64,000 bases of DNA, from the NCBI GenBank assembly GCA_944472155.2, contig OX235272.1, positions 1,224,354 through 1,288,353 of the forward strand, read 5' to 3'. This document shows positions 22,980 to 34,364 of the stretch, piece after piece. Source of the stretch: Trichobilharzia szidati (taxonomy: Eukaryota > Platyhelminthes > Trematoda > Strigeidida > Schistosomatidae). The notes under the pieces are model-generated. The model searched no databases. It saw only the letters and a list, made by a program, of their open reading frames with translations, and was not told where the DNA came from. The position numbers were made by a program, and so were the translations under genes. The stretch's first letter is position 1; each line of letters starts with the position of its first letter.

Positions 22980-23490
22980 ATTACCAGTGTTGACTGGTTT
23001 CAACGTAGAACTTTGCACAGATATGCACCAGTTCAAGGTGCCACACTCCACGTAGCACACAAAGCTGGAGAGAAGAGTAGAGAAAGATTCAAAACAGAGA
23101 TAATAAGTGGAAATATAAGGCAAAAAGAATAGTAATATGGAAGAACAATATGGTTTTATTGGATATTATAAATCACAAGGAGTGGATGTATCTGCATCAG
23201 CCATTGAAAAACGATTTTGAGCCATTGGTTGTTACCATCACGAGGATCCCAACCAGGATGTCTACACCTTCATACGTGGCTTAAATAAACTGTTGAGGAT
23301 TTCACTGACTGATGAAGCCATGTTAGTTTTGGTCTGACCACCACTGGCTCCTTTCCAATCTGATTCTATATCAGCTATCATTGTCCGTTGTCGAGGAAGA
23401 CGATGCCTAGGCATAAATAGTGCGTATCCTTACCATCTCTATCGATATAAGTTCACAACTCTGTCTACTGATTTCCCTTCCTTGCCTAGC
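22980..23490 (-). pseudogene. RTE-type LINE relic, second copy of the 18605 family
   Basis: The minus-strand sequence parallels 18605-19130 in order, including the Q-R-x-x-P-R-x-R-L region, the GWxRVS-like and DPRDGNN-like segments. Several stops and indels; no open frame remains. Confidence 0.65.
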
Positions 23491-23903
23491 AGTGTTAGAT
23501 ATGTTAAGTTAATATACGATTATACTCATTGCATTCTACTCAAAACATTAATTAGTAATACTGTATAGCTGAGTGCTATATCAAGTATATAATCACATTA
23601 CAGGTGTACGTTTTCCTATACGAAAGAAATTGACTGAGTCTAATTAAAGCAAGAATAACAGTAGCAGTTTGTGCAGAATAATATGGTATCATAGTCTATT
23701 TCGTCGGCTTCTCACCAGCTGCGTACAGCATAAATAGATTACTAAGTTTGTGTACAGGAAAATTGTAGCATACTTAGAAATTCTACATGTTGTCATTTGA
23801 CAGGAGACTCCAAACTTAGTAATTCTCAGAAATTACTTTCATGTTATAATGGATAGATTGTTTAGTTAGTCCCTCCTGGAAAACCTATTAGTAATATTCA
23901 ACT
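23491..23903. other. Unassigned DNA
   Basis: No motif recognised. Confidence 0.35.
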
Positions 23904-23907
23904 AACT

Positions 23908-24214
23908 TTGTAACAACAGAAGATAATGGCCAGGCAACAGATCACTTATTGAGGAAATCAACACATATTTGTAGATTTTCATGTACATTATTATAGATTA
24001 TTGTTAGCAGAAAAACACAGTCTTCTGATTGGTTGTTTCTCACTGAAAGTTAATCTTTAATCTCTTTGTGGCTGTTTCTTGAATGTCAGATCATCTATAA
24101 ACTAACTGTATCCGCCTACGCAAAGTCTGTTGTGGTTGGTTGTTGAATCAGCTTTTGTTCATATTGACGTAAATTACCATCTACCAAGTTGGCTAGTAGC
24201 CAGCTCTCACCACA
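23908..24214 (+). repeat. Solo LTR, copy 2 (TG...CA, TSD ACTT)
   Basis: 307 bases from TGTAACAACAGAAGATAATG to AGCCAGCTCTCACCACA, flanked by ACTT at 23904-23907 and 24215-24218. Compared with copies 1 and 3 it lacks about 35 bases before the final AAATTAC stretch. Confidence 0.85.
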
Positions 24215-24261
24215 ACTTCTTAATTATTATACGCATTTCCTCTAGACTATGTATTAATTAT

Positions 24262-25145
24262 TTCCATATCATATGTTGATTTTTCATCTTGACTTCGCCG
24301 ATGATATATGTCTGATTTCCCACAAACTGGAAGACATGCAAGCGAAAAGCAACAAGTTAGCAGAAGAAGCATCAAAGATAGGACTTCAGGTAAATATAGA
24401 GAAAACAGAGGTGATGAAAATTTCTGGGCAACACCACCAACAGCAACAACAACAACTGACAACAATCAGCATAAATGGGAGAAACCTGAAAGAAACAATC
24501 TCTTTTACCTACCTACGTGGGAAGCATCGTTTCAACTACAGGCCAGCGGAACTGACGAGGATATCAAAGCAAGAATCAGAAAAGCAAGACAAGCTTTGAC
24601 TAATCTCAAGTCTGTATGGAGGTCAACAACATTCAGCATCAAAAATAAGATCCGGATTTGCAACTCCAATGTGAAGTCAGTCAGTGCCACTTACTATACG
24701 GATCAGAGACTTGCACTGCGCGTCATAAAAAGCATCTCAAACAAACTACAGACCTTCATTAACAGTTGTCTTCGCTCAATACCACTCAAGATCAGATGGC
24801 CGGCCAGAAAAGATCAGCAACAGAGATTTCTGGAAGCGAACCAACCAGGAACCGATTGTGAAACAAATAGGCAGGAAGAAATGGAGATGGATTGGCTGGT
24901 CATACTCTGAGGAAACCATCAAGTGACATCACTAGACAAGCCATTACTCGAGTGGAACTCGAAAGGGAAGCGGGGAGTTGGTTGTCAGTGCAAGGGTGAG
25001 GGTGACTTGGAGGAGGTCATGTGAAGAGGAGATGAAAACGTGTTGGGAGACTTGGAGCCGGGTGAAGACTCTAGCAGAGAACCGAACGCAATGGAGACGC
25101 ACGGCTGAAGCCCTATGTTCCTCTAGGAATTAAAGGAAACTATAA
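24262..25145 (+). pseudogene. RTE-type LINE, 3' half
   Basis: The frame starting 24273 reads FHLDFADDICLISHKLEDMQ (catalytic FADD), then GLQVNIEKTEVMKISGQ; after a frame change come TDEDIKARIRKARQALTNLK and, after more shifts, the WRRSCEEEMKTC region and CSSRN end. The end is followed by a TATAATAATATTATTATTAC microsatellite, typical of RTE elements. 5'-truncated just before the FADD motif. The last roughly 490 bases are repeated almost exactly at 26810-27305. Confidence 0.8.
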
Positions 25146-25737
25146 TAATATTATTATTACTGGATAAGGAAGTTTTGAACACAGGTTATTGTCGATAACC
25201 ACATCAGCTGTCACAGATGACTGGAACATTCTACTAATCTTAAGACAAATGGGGAAACAAGGATGAGAACTATAAGAGCCAAGTTTTGAAGTGTGCTGTC
25301 TTGATTACTGATGTGATTACGATCCATAATTAGTGAGTTCTGAGTGTCATTCAGCAAACAATATTGCTTTACAATGGGCATGTGAAATATCCAACAGGCA
25401 GAGTAATAATGGTATGTTCGAGAAAGGTTTAAACTTCAAAGGTAACACTGGAATATTTTATTTATTAAAGGTTAAATCAGCAGCACATTCTGAATTTATT
25501 CCTCACATACAACCGAATCGCTGATCACATTAATAAACTGGAACTAATCACATTGCTGATAGTCATGAACAGTTAAAACTGGTAACTGATTAATCGTGTG
25601 TTCTGCTCAAGGAACACAAATTAGCCTTCCTTACTTAAACTTATCTGAGTTAAATGAATATTTTGGCGTACAACTGGTTGATCATTGATCAAATAAATCC
25701 CGTGGCAAACAATATTTTCCTCTTCTTCGTTATTCCT

Positions 25738-25950
25738 TGCATTCCAAGTGGAGCACGAAGCTTCAAGCTTTCAATCTCCCCTAGCAGCGATGCTACTTTT
25801 TGTTTTATGTCATGAGGTTGCTAGTCTCCGAATCCACCCTTCCCTCTTCTCCTATTTTTCCACACGTAGGGAAACTAGGAGCCGCATCAGCCGAGAATTC
25901 AACCGCATACCTTCCTCAGAGTTGATGAGCATTCTGCCATTGAACCATGG
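25738..25950 (-). repeat. SINE-B, minus-strand copy inside X
   Basis: ATTCCAAGTGGAGCACGAAG at the tail end and GAGCATTCTGCCATTGAACC at the tRNA-like head end. Absent from the right-hand copy of X, so it arrived later. Confidence 0.7.
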
Positions 25951-26139
25951 ACCCACTGACACACTTAACCAAGATGAATTAAGCGAATTTGTGAACAATT
26001 TCTTCATGGGAAATTTTTGACTGAGTTTATCTAAGACACAAAAACGGCAATAACTCAGTCGAATAAATCCTGTAATCTACATCAAATAATTCATCATACT
26101 TTTTAACTCTTAAACAACTTGCTGGTGTAATTTTGTGAA

Positions 26140-26350
26140 TGGTGACTAGCAGTGGAATCCAGGACAACACCTGTTTTGCCCCATCTGGGACTCGTCAGCT
26201 AGTGGGTATGCCTGCATTTTCGACTGAGTGATAGTGTTCCCACTGAGTCTCGAACTCATTACCCATAGTTTTAAACTCAAAAGCAAATGCATCCAGATGA
26301 CGAATACCATATAGAACAAAGTGTGCATCTTGGATTCCACCGCTAGTCAC
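26140..26350. repeat. Sm-alpha type 1 SINE sequences in inverted arrangement with decayed hammerheads
   Basis: At the left, GGTGACTAGCAGTGGAATCC is the inverse of GGATTCCACCGCTAGTCACC at the right. On the minus strand CTGACGAGTCCCAGATGGGG keeps the first hammerhead core, but GAAA has become CAAA. On the plus strand GATGACGAATACC and GAACAAAG show a more decayed second core. Between them is a tRNA-like B-box remnant (minus strand). Confidence 0.6.
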
Positions 26351-26809
26351 CATCCACCAAACTACATCACTTTAAATTCCCAGACATAGTCGGAGCATAT
26401 GCACAAGCAGCCGCGATATCAAGTAGAGACCGGGTATTTCGGTTATGTCAATCAACAGGAAAGTCTAAATTGAATTAAACTTATTCTTGTGTTTTAACAA
26501 TTAAAGTGATTTGAACAGTATGCTAATTTATTTTTCAATCTTCTCTCAAATAACAGACTTTTTCATTAATGATGAACACCAATTAGTTGGAAATCGGTTA
26601 TTGAGGACACAGTTCTCATGTACTGGACTAGGAGCCACACTAATTAATGTGACAACTGGTGACACTACTTAGTTGCTTAGAATGAAGCATTTGACCCCTA
26701 TGCCAAGTGGATGGAAGTCCAATGAGTACACCAATAAGTAATGAAAATCAATGACATTTTGTTTTAGAGTTTCATTTATATGTTTATAACTTCTTCAGCA
26801 CTCAGCATC

Positions 26810-27305
26810 AAAATAAGATCCGGATTTGCAACTCCAATGTGAAGTCAGTCAGTGCCACTTACTATACGGATCAGAGACTTGCACTGCGCGTCATAAAAAG
26901 CATCTCAAACAAACTACAGACCTTCATTAACAGTTGTCTTCGCTCAATACCACTCAAGATCAGATGGCCGGCCAGAAAAGATCAGCAACAGAGATTTCTG
27001 GAAGCGAACCAACCAGGAACCGATTGTGAAACAAATAGGCAGGAAGAAATGGAGATGGATTGGCTGGTCATACTCTGAGGAAACCATCAAGTGACATCAC
27101 TAGACAAGCCATTACTCGAGTGGAACTCGAAAGGGAAGCGGGGAGTTGGTTGTCAGTGCAAGGGTGAGGGTGACTTGGAGGAGGTCATGTGAAGAGGAGA
27201 TGAAAACGTGTTGGGAGACTTGGAGCCGGGTGAAGACTCTAGCAGAGAACCGAACGCAATGGAGACGCACGGCTGAAGCCCTATGTTCCTCTAGGAATTA
27301 AAGTA
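26810..27305 (+). pseudogene. RTE-type LINE 3' end, near-exact duplicate of 24645-25145
   Basis: Both copies encode the same 79-residue open frame (26839-27078 here) and the same downstream sequence through GTTCCTCTAGGAATTAAAG. It forms the 3' end of composite repeat X and ends in an ATAATAATTTTTATT tract. Confidence 0.85.
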
Positions 27306-28140
27306 AACAATGATAATAATTTTTATTAGCCTCTTTCTTTGTTTAATCCGTAGTTGTAATAGTTCTCTTTGTGGTTGTGTGTACGCTCACAGTGTGCTGT
27401 TTAGCAATATGAGTTTGTTTGAGTGAATGAAGGTCATCCTGACCACCGGGACTGTCCGCAGGAAGTATTGATGTGTGGTTCTTGTGTACGGGACGTTTGA
27501 TCCCACCTCGTTAGGAATATTCTCCTCCTCGATTCTAAGGTACTTTTTACAAGTGGACTTTGGTTAACTCATTTTGTCTTACAGTACTTGTTTTATATTT
27601 AGAAACATACATTGCCTGCATAGGTGTTTGCTTCATAATACTGTTGAGGTATATTTGAGTTTCGATGTTATTATTGTTGAATAGAACCACTAAAATATTG
27701 AAGACCAATCGTCTTTTCCCTGCTTTTGAACGCTTCGTGTTAGCGCGTGTCTCAACGAAGTTTCGTCAGCTATACAGTAGAATGTATAGATCAGTTTCTT
27801 GCGTTCAGACTGAATAAATTTGGTCACTACACATTTAGTTTATGCAGAGAAAGTTGAATTTCAAACAAAAAGTTTACAGTTTCTTATCAACTGACGCCAT
27901 AAGAAATTTGCAAGTATACTAAAAATATTCTCTACATAAACTTAATAATTTCTTCAGGCTATTCACAAGTGATGAGAAGCCAACCAAATAAATGATGCCA
28001 CCATCTTATTCTGCACAGATCACTCTTGTTCTTGTTTTATTTAAATTGATTAAGGGGAATAAGTATGCGAAACTGACCGAGTATTGGAATTCAAAAATAA
28101 CTTGAACTAGATCCAATGCCATCAACTTCTTATAAACCTT
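27306..28140. other. Unassigned DNA
   Basis: No domain or shared repeat was recognised; the last part borders a PLE fragment. Confidence 0.35.
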
Positions 28141-28144
28141 TTGC

Positions 28145-28440
28145 TTGGTACACTGGATGATATGTATATACAAGTTCACTTGTTCGTGTGGAACTGATTA
28201 CATTGGCCGTACCGTGCGTCCGCTTGTAAAACGCGCGCGGGAACACTATCCAGCATGGTTAGCAAACGGAGAACGCAAAGGGGTACACAGTTCGATCACA
28301 ACATCTGGTGAATTCTTAACATTCAGCCCCATTTGAAAAGTCCTTCAAAGCCATAGACAGGATCCGATCCAACCTACCAGAGGGAGTGACATCAAGACAT
28401 ACAGGAATAGCTGAAGCACTGGTTAACCAAAAACTCAATT
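28145..28440 (+). pseudogene. PLE GIY-YIG endonuclease fragment
   Basis: A 63-codon frame with ICIYKFTCSCGTDYIGRTVR and KRAREHYPAWL, the PLE GIY-YIG signature. It then frameshifts; the following codons (in another frame) read FKAIDRIRSNLPEG, the end of the domain. A different PLE copy starts abruptly at about 28441. Confidence 0.75.
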
Positions 28441-29860
28441 CTACAGGCAAATTGATGGTGTAGCTATGGGTTCCCCATTAGGTCCAATCCTAGCTGATTT
28501 TTTCCTCGCTAAATTAGAGAATGGACCACTGAAAGGAGTAATTAATGACATGGATTTCTACTGTCGATATATGGATGATACATTTGTGGTTATGAAAGAT
28601 GAGAATGATGCAATGAATATCCTCGACAAGTTTAATGATGCACATTCAGCAATAAACTTTACCATGGAGAAAGAAAGTAATGACAGTATCTCATTCCTAG
28701 ACGTCTTCATGGCAAGGAAAGATGATGGCACACTAAGAAGGAGTGTGTATAGGAAACCTACAACAACAGGTCAGTACACTCATTTTTTGAGTTTTGTACC
28801 TTTGAAATATAAACGTAACCTGGTAAAGTGTTTGGTTCATAGAGCTAAGTTAATTTGTTCAGACGACTGCCTCAATGAGGAGCTTAAGATTATTAAAGAA
28901 TTACTTAGAAAAAATGGTTATCCAGATAAATTTATTGAGAAGAATATGAATTCAGCACCAAAGAGAGTCAGTATTGCTACAGTTTCGAAAAAGCCAATGT
29001 TCATAAAATTGCAGTTCCTCGGTGACAACATCAGTGAGATCATAACACAGCGCTTGAAGAATGCAGTTAAAAGAGCTTATTATGCAGCAGAAGTACGTTG
29101 TCTCTTCACAACCACCCCTATTCTATGTTCGAGAAATAAGGACAAACTACCTAATTTTGCCTCTTCTATGTGTGTATACCAGTTTGACTGCAGCTGCGGA
29201 GCCAGCTACATTGGGCGTACAATTAGGCAGTTTCATCGTCGTATTTCTGAACATCATCCAGCGTGGTTAAGCAAGGGACAAACAAAATCTATTCGGAGTT
29301 CTATTTTAGCACACCTTGTTGATACCGAGCACAAGGTTGATGTGAATACTGCATTCAAAATCATTTATCGCATTCCGACTAATCTCAACTTTGCTCTAAG
29401 AGTTCGTCTTCTACAGACAGCAGAAGCAATCGGAATCCACCAGAAGAAGCCAAGCCTATGTGTACAGAAGAAATTTGTACAGCCACTTTGCTTACCGTGG
29501 CCATCCTTACAAGACAGGACTACGTCGCTCCCCTCCCCCTATTAAATTATAATTGTCCAAATTATTTTATTTTATTTTTATTTTGACCGCTTCATCTTTA
29601 ATTACGTGTTATTCTTGTAAAATTAATTTATTCTATCCATTTCTACTTTTTTAAATGTGTATTGATTTTCTGCGTTAATTATCTACCCATTGACATTTTG
29701 ACACTGACTAATTATTGTTAACAAACATATCAGTGCCACTTGATTGGTAAACTGTTGTGTATTGTAATAAAAATGCTATGAATATATATTAGAGTAGAGC
29801 CAGAGAAGAGGATCTAATTGAAAAGTAAATATTTCTTCGCTCAATCTTTTGTGTTTTCCA
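28441..29860 (+). mobile_element. Penelope-like element (PLE-B), 3' portion with intact RT palm and GIY-YIG
   Basis: The element enters mid-RT at FYRQIDGVA just before the open frame and runs through the stop at 29545 into an AT-rich 3' UTR. The 3' UTR (29550-29859) and the GIY-YIG region are duplicated at 31780-32480. The N-terminal RT domains are missing, so the copy cannot move by itself. Confidence 0.85.
28466..29545 (+). CDS. Penelope-like reverse transcriptase (C-terminal half) with GIY-YIG endonuclease
   Basis: 359 codons from an internal Met. MGSPLGPILADFFLAKLEN (residues 1-19) is the RT motif before the catalytic palm; YMDD (residues 35-38) holds the catalytic Asp pair; SISFLDVFMARKDDGTLRRS and VYRKPTTTGQYTHF follow (about residues 74-106). 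A linker with GYPDKFI (about 151-157) leads to the GIY-YIG domain: MCVYQFDCSCGASYIGRT (about 235-252) and ISEHHPAWL (about 260-268). The real protein would start well upstream; RT fingers are lost. PLEs use this nuclease for target-primed reverse transcription. The frame is uninterrupted, so this insertion is recent relative to its neighbours. The plus-strand frame 29061-29270 is a shadow. Confidence 0.9.
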   Translation: MGSPLGPILADFFLAKLENGPLKGVINDMDFYCRYMDDTFVVMKDENDAMNILDKFNDAHSAINFTMEKESNDSISFLDVFMARKDDGTLRRSVYRKPTTTGQYTHFLSFVPLKYKRNLVKCLVHRAKLICSDDCLNEELKIIKELLRKNGYPDKFIEKNMNSAPKRVSIATVSKKPMFIKLQFLGDNISEIITQRLKNAVKRAYYAAEVRCLFTTTPILCSRNKDKLPNFASSMCVYQFDCSCGASYIGRTIRQFHRRISEHHPAWLSKGQTKSIRSSILAHLVDTEHKVDVNTAFKIIYRIPTNLNFALRVRLLQTAEAIGIHQKKPSLCVQKKFVQPLCLPWPSLQDRTTSLPSPY

Positions 29861-29864
29861 AATG

Positions 29865-30120
29865 TCTAAATGGGGATATTTTCTACTCCATCTGTCCAAA
29901 AGAAATACATTCAACCATTGTCCCCTCCGTGGCCATCATGGAAAGTCAGTCTCACCAATAATGATTATCCTATTACCTTTCTTGTCCAACCTTACCATTT
30001 ACTTATGTGATATTTACCTTTTTTAAATTCCTATCTGCATTATTAGATTTGGTTACTGCTTTTATTTTTATATGTCCGAACCTCCTACCCATTTCATTAG
30101 TACTGCGTACTTAACTCGTA
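29865..30120 (+). pseudogene. PLE tail fragment
   Basis: Codons reading VQKKYIQPLSPPWPSW correspond to VQKKFVQPLCLPWPSL at the end of the PLE-B protein at 29480-29510. The sequence then follows a diverged AT-rich 3' UTR. So a second, older PLE 3' end directly abuts the PLE-B copy. Confidence 0.6.
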
Positions 30121-30700
30121 ATTATACAAACTGACGAGTTTTCCAGTAATTATAATCCTCTTCTGTCTTTTCTACCCGATCTTCCTGATTATTGCACGTT
30201 AGAATTTTAAGTTGATCTTTGACCTGAAATATTTCTAGAATAGTACCACTACTTATCTTCTGTTTATTACACTTAGTAATTTTATTAATCTGACCCCTGA
30301 CCTGAAATAATTCTGGAAGTTTCTTACACATGTAATATAAATACACGAATGTACAGCCTAGTTGATGATTTCGTCGAAAAGAAAATTTTCTTCTCTGCCA
30401 ACATGGACATGGTTTTATTGAATGCCTCTAGTTTGAAATACCTAGCGAAAAAATTTTTTATTACTGTTTTAAAAACCCATTGGAAATATAATTCAAATTT
30501 CCATAGCTCTTGTCATTATGGTTAAAACTTTGTATTTCTGATCTGGAATGATATTTAATTGTTCGTACCAAACTTCTACTAGAATAAATTAACGATAACT
30601 CCTATGCTTAAGGCTTTGATTTACAAGAGTTCAAAGTGCACGCAAAAATAATTGGATCTAACGAATACTACATACTACAATGTAACAAGCAAGCATGGCT
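30121..30700. other. Unassigned DNA
   Basis: CTGACCTGAAATA-type strings occur twice (about 30220 and 30297). Otherwise nothing was recognised. Confidence 0.35.
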
Positions 30701-30704
30701 CTTT

Positions 30705-30955
30705 GCTATTGAATGGACTTCGGCGGTTCAGCGATAGAACACTCGCCAACCATGCACGCGGCCCAGGGTTCGACTCCCGATTGACTCACTCCTAAACATC
30801 GCTAAGTCGGCAGTGAGGCCGGTAAAGAGGAAAGGTTGGTCCTAAAGCTAGCACCCTCACCTCGTAAGATTGACACCACTACTACGGAAACGTCAAAGCT
30901 CTAGCTTCGAGCCCTATTTTCCCCTCAGAATGTAAAGTAATAAAATAAATGTAAT
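30705..30955 (+). repeat. SINE-B, full-length-looking copy
   Basis: The tRNA-like head has GGCGGTTCAGCGATAGAACA (A box region) and GGGTTCGACTCCC (B box). Then comes GGTAAAGAGGAAAGGTTGG, a CGAGCCCTATTTTCCCC end and an AATAAAATAAATG tail. Other copies: 21262, 25738 (-), 35655, 37790 (-), 38880. Confidence 0.8.
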
Positions 30956-31129
30956 GAGTCAACAGTAAGAAGAGAAATTTGTAGTCAAGTGTTAGTTGCT
31001 CCAGAGTTTTCTAAACTGGATTATTTATGTACATGTGAATGTATCAGAGATCAGTTTACCATTTTGCTGCAGTGAAATTTATATTTTCCCAATGATACAC
31101 ACAAAATAATTAAGTGATTAGAAATCTAC

Positions 31130-31460
31130 TGTCATTACATTTATCGAATCAACTGCAAATACATGTAATAGGAATGATTCATCACCTGTCCCCGATATCT
31201 GGAAAATTCTACTCCCCCTACGACAAATAGGAGAAAACAAAGAAAGCTATAAAACTCAAGTGTCAAAGTCGTGTGATCACAACTGATATGATTATGAACA
31301 ATAAATTTTGTTCGAAACGTCATCCAGTAAATAATACTGTTTCACTGTGTCATATATCAAATAAACAAACTAATATGGAATTACTTACTACCACAGTGCC
31401 CAAGTTTTACACATATATTAATCTACTGTCATTAGATATTCCTAATAAAAAATTTAATGC
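31130..31460 (+). pseudogene. PLE-A 3' end with conserved terminal hairpin
   Basis: Codons reading IWKILLPLRQIGENKESYK end at a stop at about 31275-31290, followed by GAACAATAAATTTTGTTC (a hairpin), GAAACGTCATCC and ATACTGTTTCACTGTG. The same layout is seen at 16980-17060, 54040-54130 (-) and, mutated, in X. Confidence 0.6.
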
Positions 31461-31779
31461 CTATCAGGAAAGCTTTGTGTACGGTTATTACTTCTCGGCA
31501 CCTTACACAGTTGATTGCTTCCAGAGACATCTTAAGCAGAAAAGTATTACTGTTGAATGATCTCAGACTCTAAGAGATAACTGCAGGTCATACACCGTCC
31601 ATTTGAGGTGATTTTTGAACTTATGCCGGTATAAAAATATTACCTACAGCTACAGAGCGCGTGGGACAAGTTGGGATGTAAAACTTCTCTCTCTCTATAT
31701 ATATATATTCTTGACCAGACGCCTTTTGGACCTCTGTTCACCGAAATATTTGACCCTTACATAAGTGTATTATTGATTT

Positions 31780-32480
31780 TACGTCTCTTCTATGTGTATC
31801 TACCAGTTTGACTGCAACTGCGGAGCCAGCTACATTGGGCGTACAATTAGGCCGGTTCATCCTCGTATTTCCGAACATCATCTAACATAGTTAAGCAAGG
31901 GACAAACAAGATCTATTCGTAGTTCTATTTTAGCACACCTTGTTGATACTGAGCATAAGGTTGATGTGAATACTGCATTTAAATTTTTTATCTCATTCCG
32001 ACTAATCTCAACTTTGCTCTACGAGTTCGTCTTCTACAGAGAGCTAAAGCAATCGGAATCCACCAGAAGAAGCCAAGGCTATGTGTACAGAAGAAATTTG
32101 TACAGCCACTTTCCTTACCGTGGCCATCGTTACAAGACAGGATTATGTCGCCCCCCTCCTCCTAAACCTATCAAATTATAATTGTCCAAATTATTTTATT
32201 TTTATTTTGACCACTTCATCTTTAATTACGTGTTATCCTTGTAAAATTAATTTATTCATCCATTTCGACCTTTTAAATTTGTATTGATTTTCTTCGTTAA
32301 TTATCAACCCATTGACATTTTGACACTGTTTAATTATTGTTAACAAACATATCAGTGCCACTTGATTGGTAAACTGTTGTGTATTGTAATAAAAATGCTA
32401 TATATATTAAAGTAGAACCAGAGATGAGGATCTAATTGAAAAGTAAATATTTCTTCGCTCAATCTTTCTGTTTTCCATTC
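31780..32480 (+). pseudogene. PLE-B 3' end, second copy
   Basis: Collinear with 29161-29860 through GIY-YIG (YQFDCNCGASYIGRTIR) and the 3' UTR to TTTCTTCGCTCAATCTTTC. A Trp codon in the conserved P-A-W-L motif has become TAG here, so the domain is broken. 5'-truncated within the endonuclease. Confidence 0.8.
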
Positions 32481-32765
32481 AATTTGTAACATTGGTTCGT
32501 GATTCTGCAATATCTCTAAATGATTTCTATACCTACTAACAAGTTTAACAACGACTTTTATTCCTTTCCATCATACTACTTAATCACGTAATAGTAATAT
32601 CCATCAGAATTATGGTCAAAAACTGAAGTGTCTGAATATTAAATTATTGCTGATCGGTCGCAGCTGACAAGTGCCAACAAAGTATAATGGCGTCATTTCA
32701 TCCTGTTCAATGTTATCCACCTTTTTACCACATGTATTTTAAACGGTACTGCGTAGATAAATGAA
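32481..32765. other. Unassigned DNA
   Basis: Nothing recognised. Confidence 0.35.
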
Positions 32766-32892
32766 AGTGGTGATTTTGATTGGCTCTCGTTGTTGTTTGT
32801 TAAGTATCTTCATAACTTCTGTCTTCTCTGTGTTTACCTGAAGTCCTGTCATGGCTGCTTCTTCTACCTCGTTGTAGTTTTTCGCCTATAAA
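32766..32892 (-). pseudogene. RTE-type LINE fragment
   Basis: On the minus strand codons read EEAAMTGLQVNTEKTEVMKI, the conserved segment that follows FADD in the RTE family seen at 24262. Confidence 0.6.
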
Positions 32893-33325
32893 CTTAAGAG
32901 TTTGTATGGAATTAGGGACAACTCGTTGACGATCTTTTCAAATCTTCTAGAGTCATCACGTCGGTGCAACGTGTGCCCTTCTGTGCCAGTGATGTACCGA
33001 AGATGTTGAATTTTATGCTTACTCCAGGTAGCGAAAGTATATCGTATCCAGTGTATTCAGATTTTAAAAGAAATATGCGAAATAAGAAATGAGATGACAA
33101 TGGGATCACCAGTATTACGAATAGTAGCAGACATATTAACAGATGGTTGGGAAAGTAAAGCGTTGGGAAAGCATCTAATTCTGCTTCTTCGTTATGGTGA
33201 AAGTATGTGGACAACACATTCATTTTGCCGAACTCTTAACATATCCATCTGTTCCTCACACATATAAAATCAGGAGTAGGTGGAATCCGGTTCACTTCTG
33301 AGTTAGAAAATGAATAAGGTGAGTC
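32893..33325. other. Unassigned DNA
   Basis: A 103-codon minus-strand frame (32912-33223) has hydrophobic stretches, but no start context, domain or splice signal to support it. Confidence 0.35.
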
Positions 33326-33329
33326 GACC

Positions 33330-34200
33330 GTTCTAGACTGCAAAATAAAATGAAACAAGATGTTGGGTTAGATATTAACATTTATATGAAACCGACGCAT
33401 TTTAATAAGTACTCGGACTTCAATTCCTCCCAGCCAGAATCGGTAAAGATAGGTCTGGTTAAATATCTATATAATCGGTTTGACGAGTCTAAGTATGATA
33501 AGCCAGAAGATTAAAATAATTATATCAAACAAATAAAGGGAATATTACCAATGAATAACCACCCATCAGAATTTATTCAGAAATGTTTGAAGAACCATAG
33601 AAAAAAAATAGGATTAGTAATAAAAATAACAAAATTAATGTAGAATTCAAAGTCTCTGTAGTACTTCCATGCAAAGAAGTAACATCAGAGGCCCTGTGTA
33701 AGATTCCTTATTAGACCAGAATTAGACTGGCATCTAAATTAATTGACTTACTCAGAGGTAAACTTTATTGGCTTAAGGATCCTACAGATCCAGTTAAGAA
33801 ACATGATATATATTTTGCCAGTCATCGTTTAATAGGAGTGAGATCGATTATATAAGTATGCGCTGAAGATGTTGCCTAGTAGGGTGGTGAAAGCTTCGCA
33901 AATTAACTATCCAGCTCAGAGAACACAACCACATCAAAATCGAGATCAGGGTCAGTTAGTCTATCGGAACATGGGAATTTAGACAGATTTAGAGTGATTG
34001 ACGCTGACAAAATTAAGTAATCTGGAAAACGTTTCGGCTATTGCAATACACTCATATTCATGTAATCCTACGATAGAGTAGGATAGGTTAAAAGTAATAT
34101 AGTTGGGTGTAGTCAGAGGTTTATCACCGGATTTTTGTTCATCGAAACAGCATTAGACACGCGCAGTCGAAATGATATATCTTTAAATATTCTTATTATT
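33330..34200 (+). pseudogene. PLE-A, RT end to GIY-YIG, decayed
   Basis: Codons read DINIYMKPTHFNKYSDFNSS, IGLVKYLYNRFDE, then after stops VVLPCKEVTSEALCKI and RLASKLIDLLRGKLYWLKDPTDP, followed by REHNHIKIEIR of the GIY-YIG region. This is the order PLE RT thumb, linker, endonuclease. Several in-frame stops and shifts. The last part matches 16700-16870. Confidence 0.7.
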
Positions 34201-34364
34201 CATATTAGAACAAGACATATAAGCAAACAATATTGTTTTCAATTAGATCTTCTTCAGGCTTTACTCTAATTTACGTAGATTTATATATAACAATTTTAAC
34301 CAATAACGGTGAGTTTGTGGATCAAATAATTATAATAATGCGTTATATTATAATAATGTTAAAG

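Larger units (their letters stand above)
25150..27305 (+). repeat. Composite repeat X, left copy (PLE-A tail + Sm-alpha tail + RTE 3' end)
   Basis: Three blocks recur in the same order, inverted, at 43465-42090: (i) 25150-25560, related to PLE-A 3' ends at 31130 and 54040; (ii) from about 26320, GGATTCCACCGCTAGTCACC and the Sm-alpha type 1 tail to about 26790; (iii) an RTE 3' end joined at CTTCAGCACTCAGCATCAAA. Both copies share the same junctions, so the chimera existed before it was copied. The left copy carries an additional insertion of about 750 bases (25575-26310). Confidence 0.75.
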
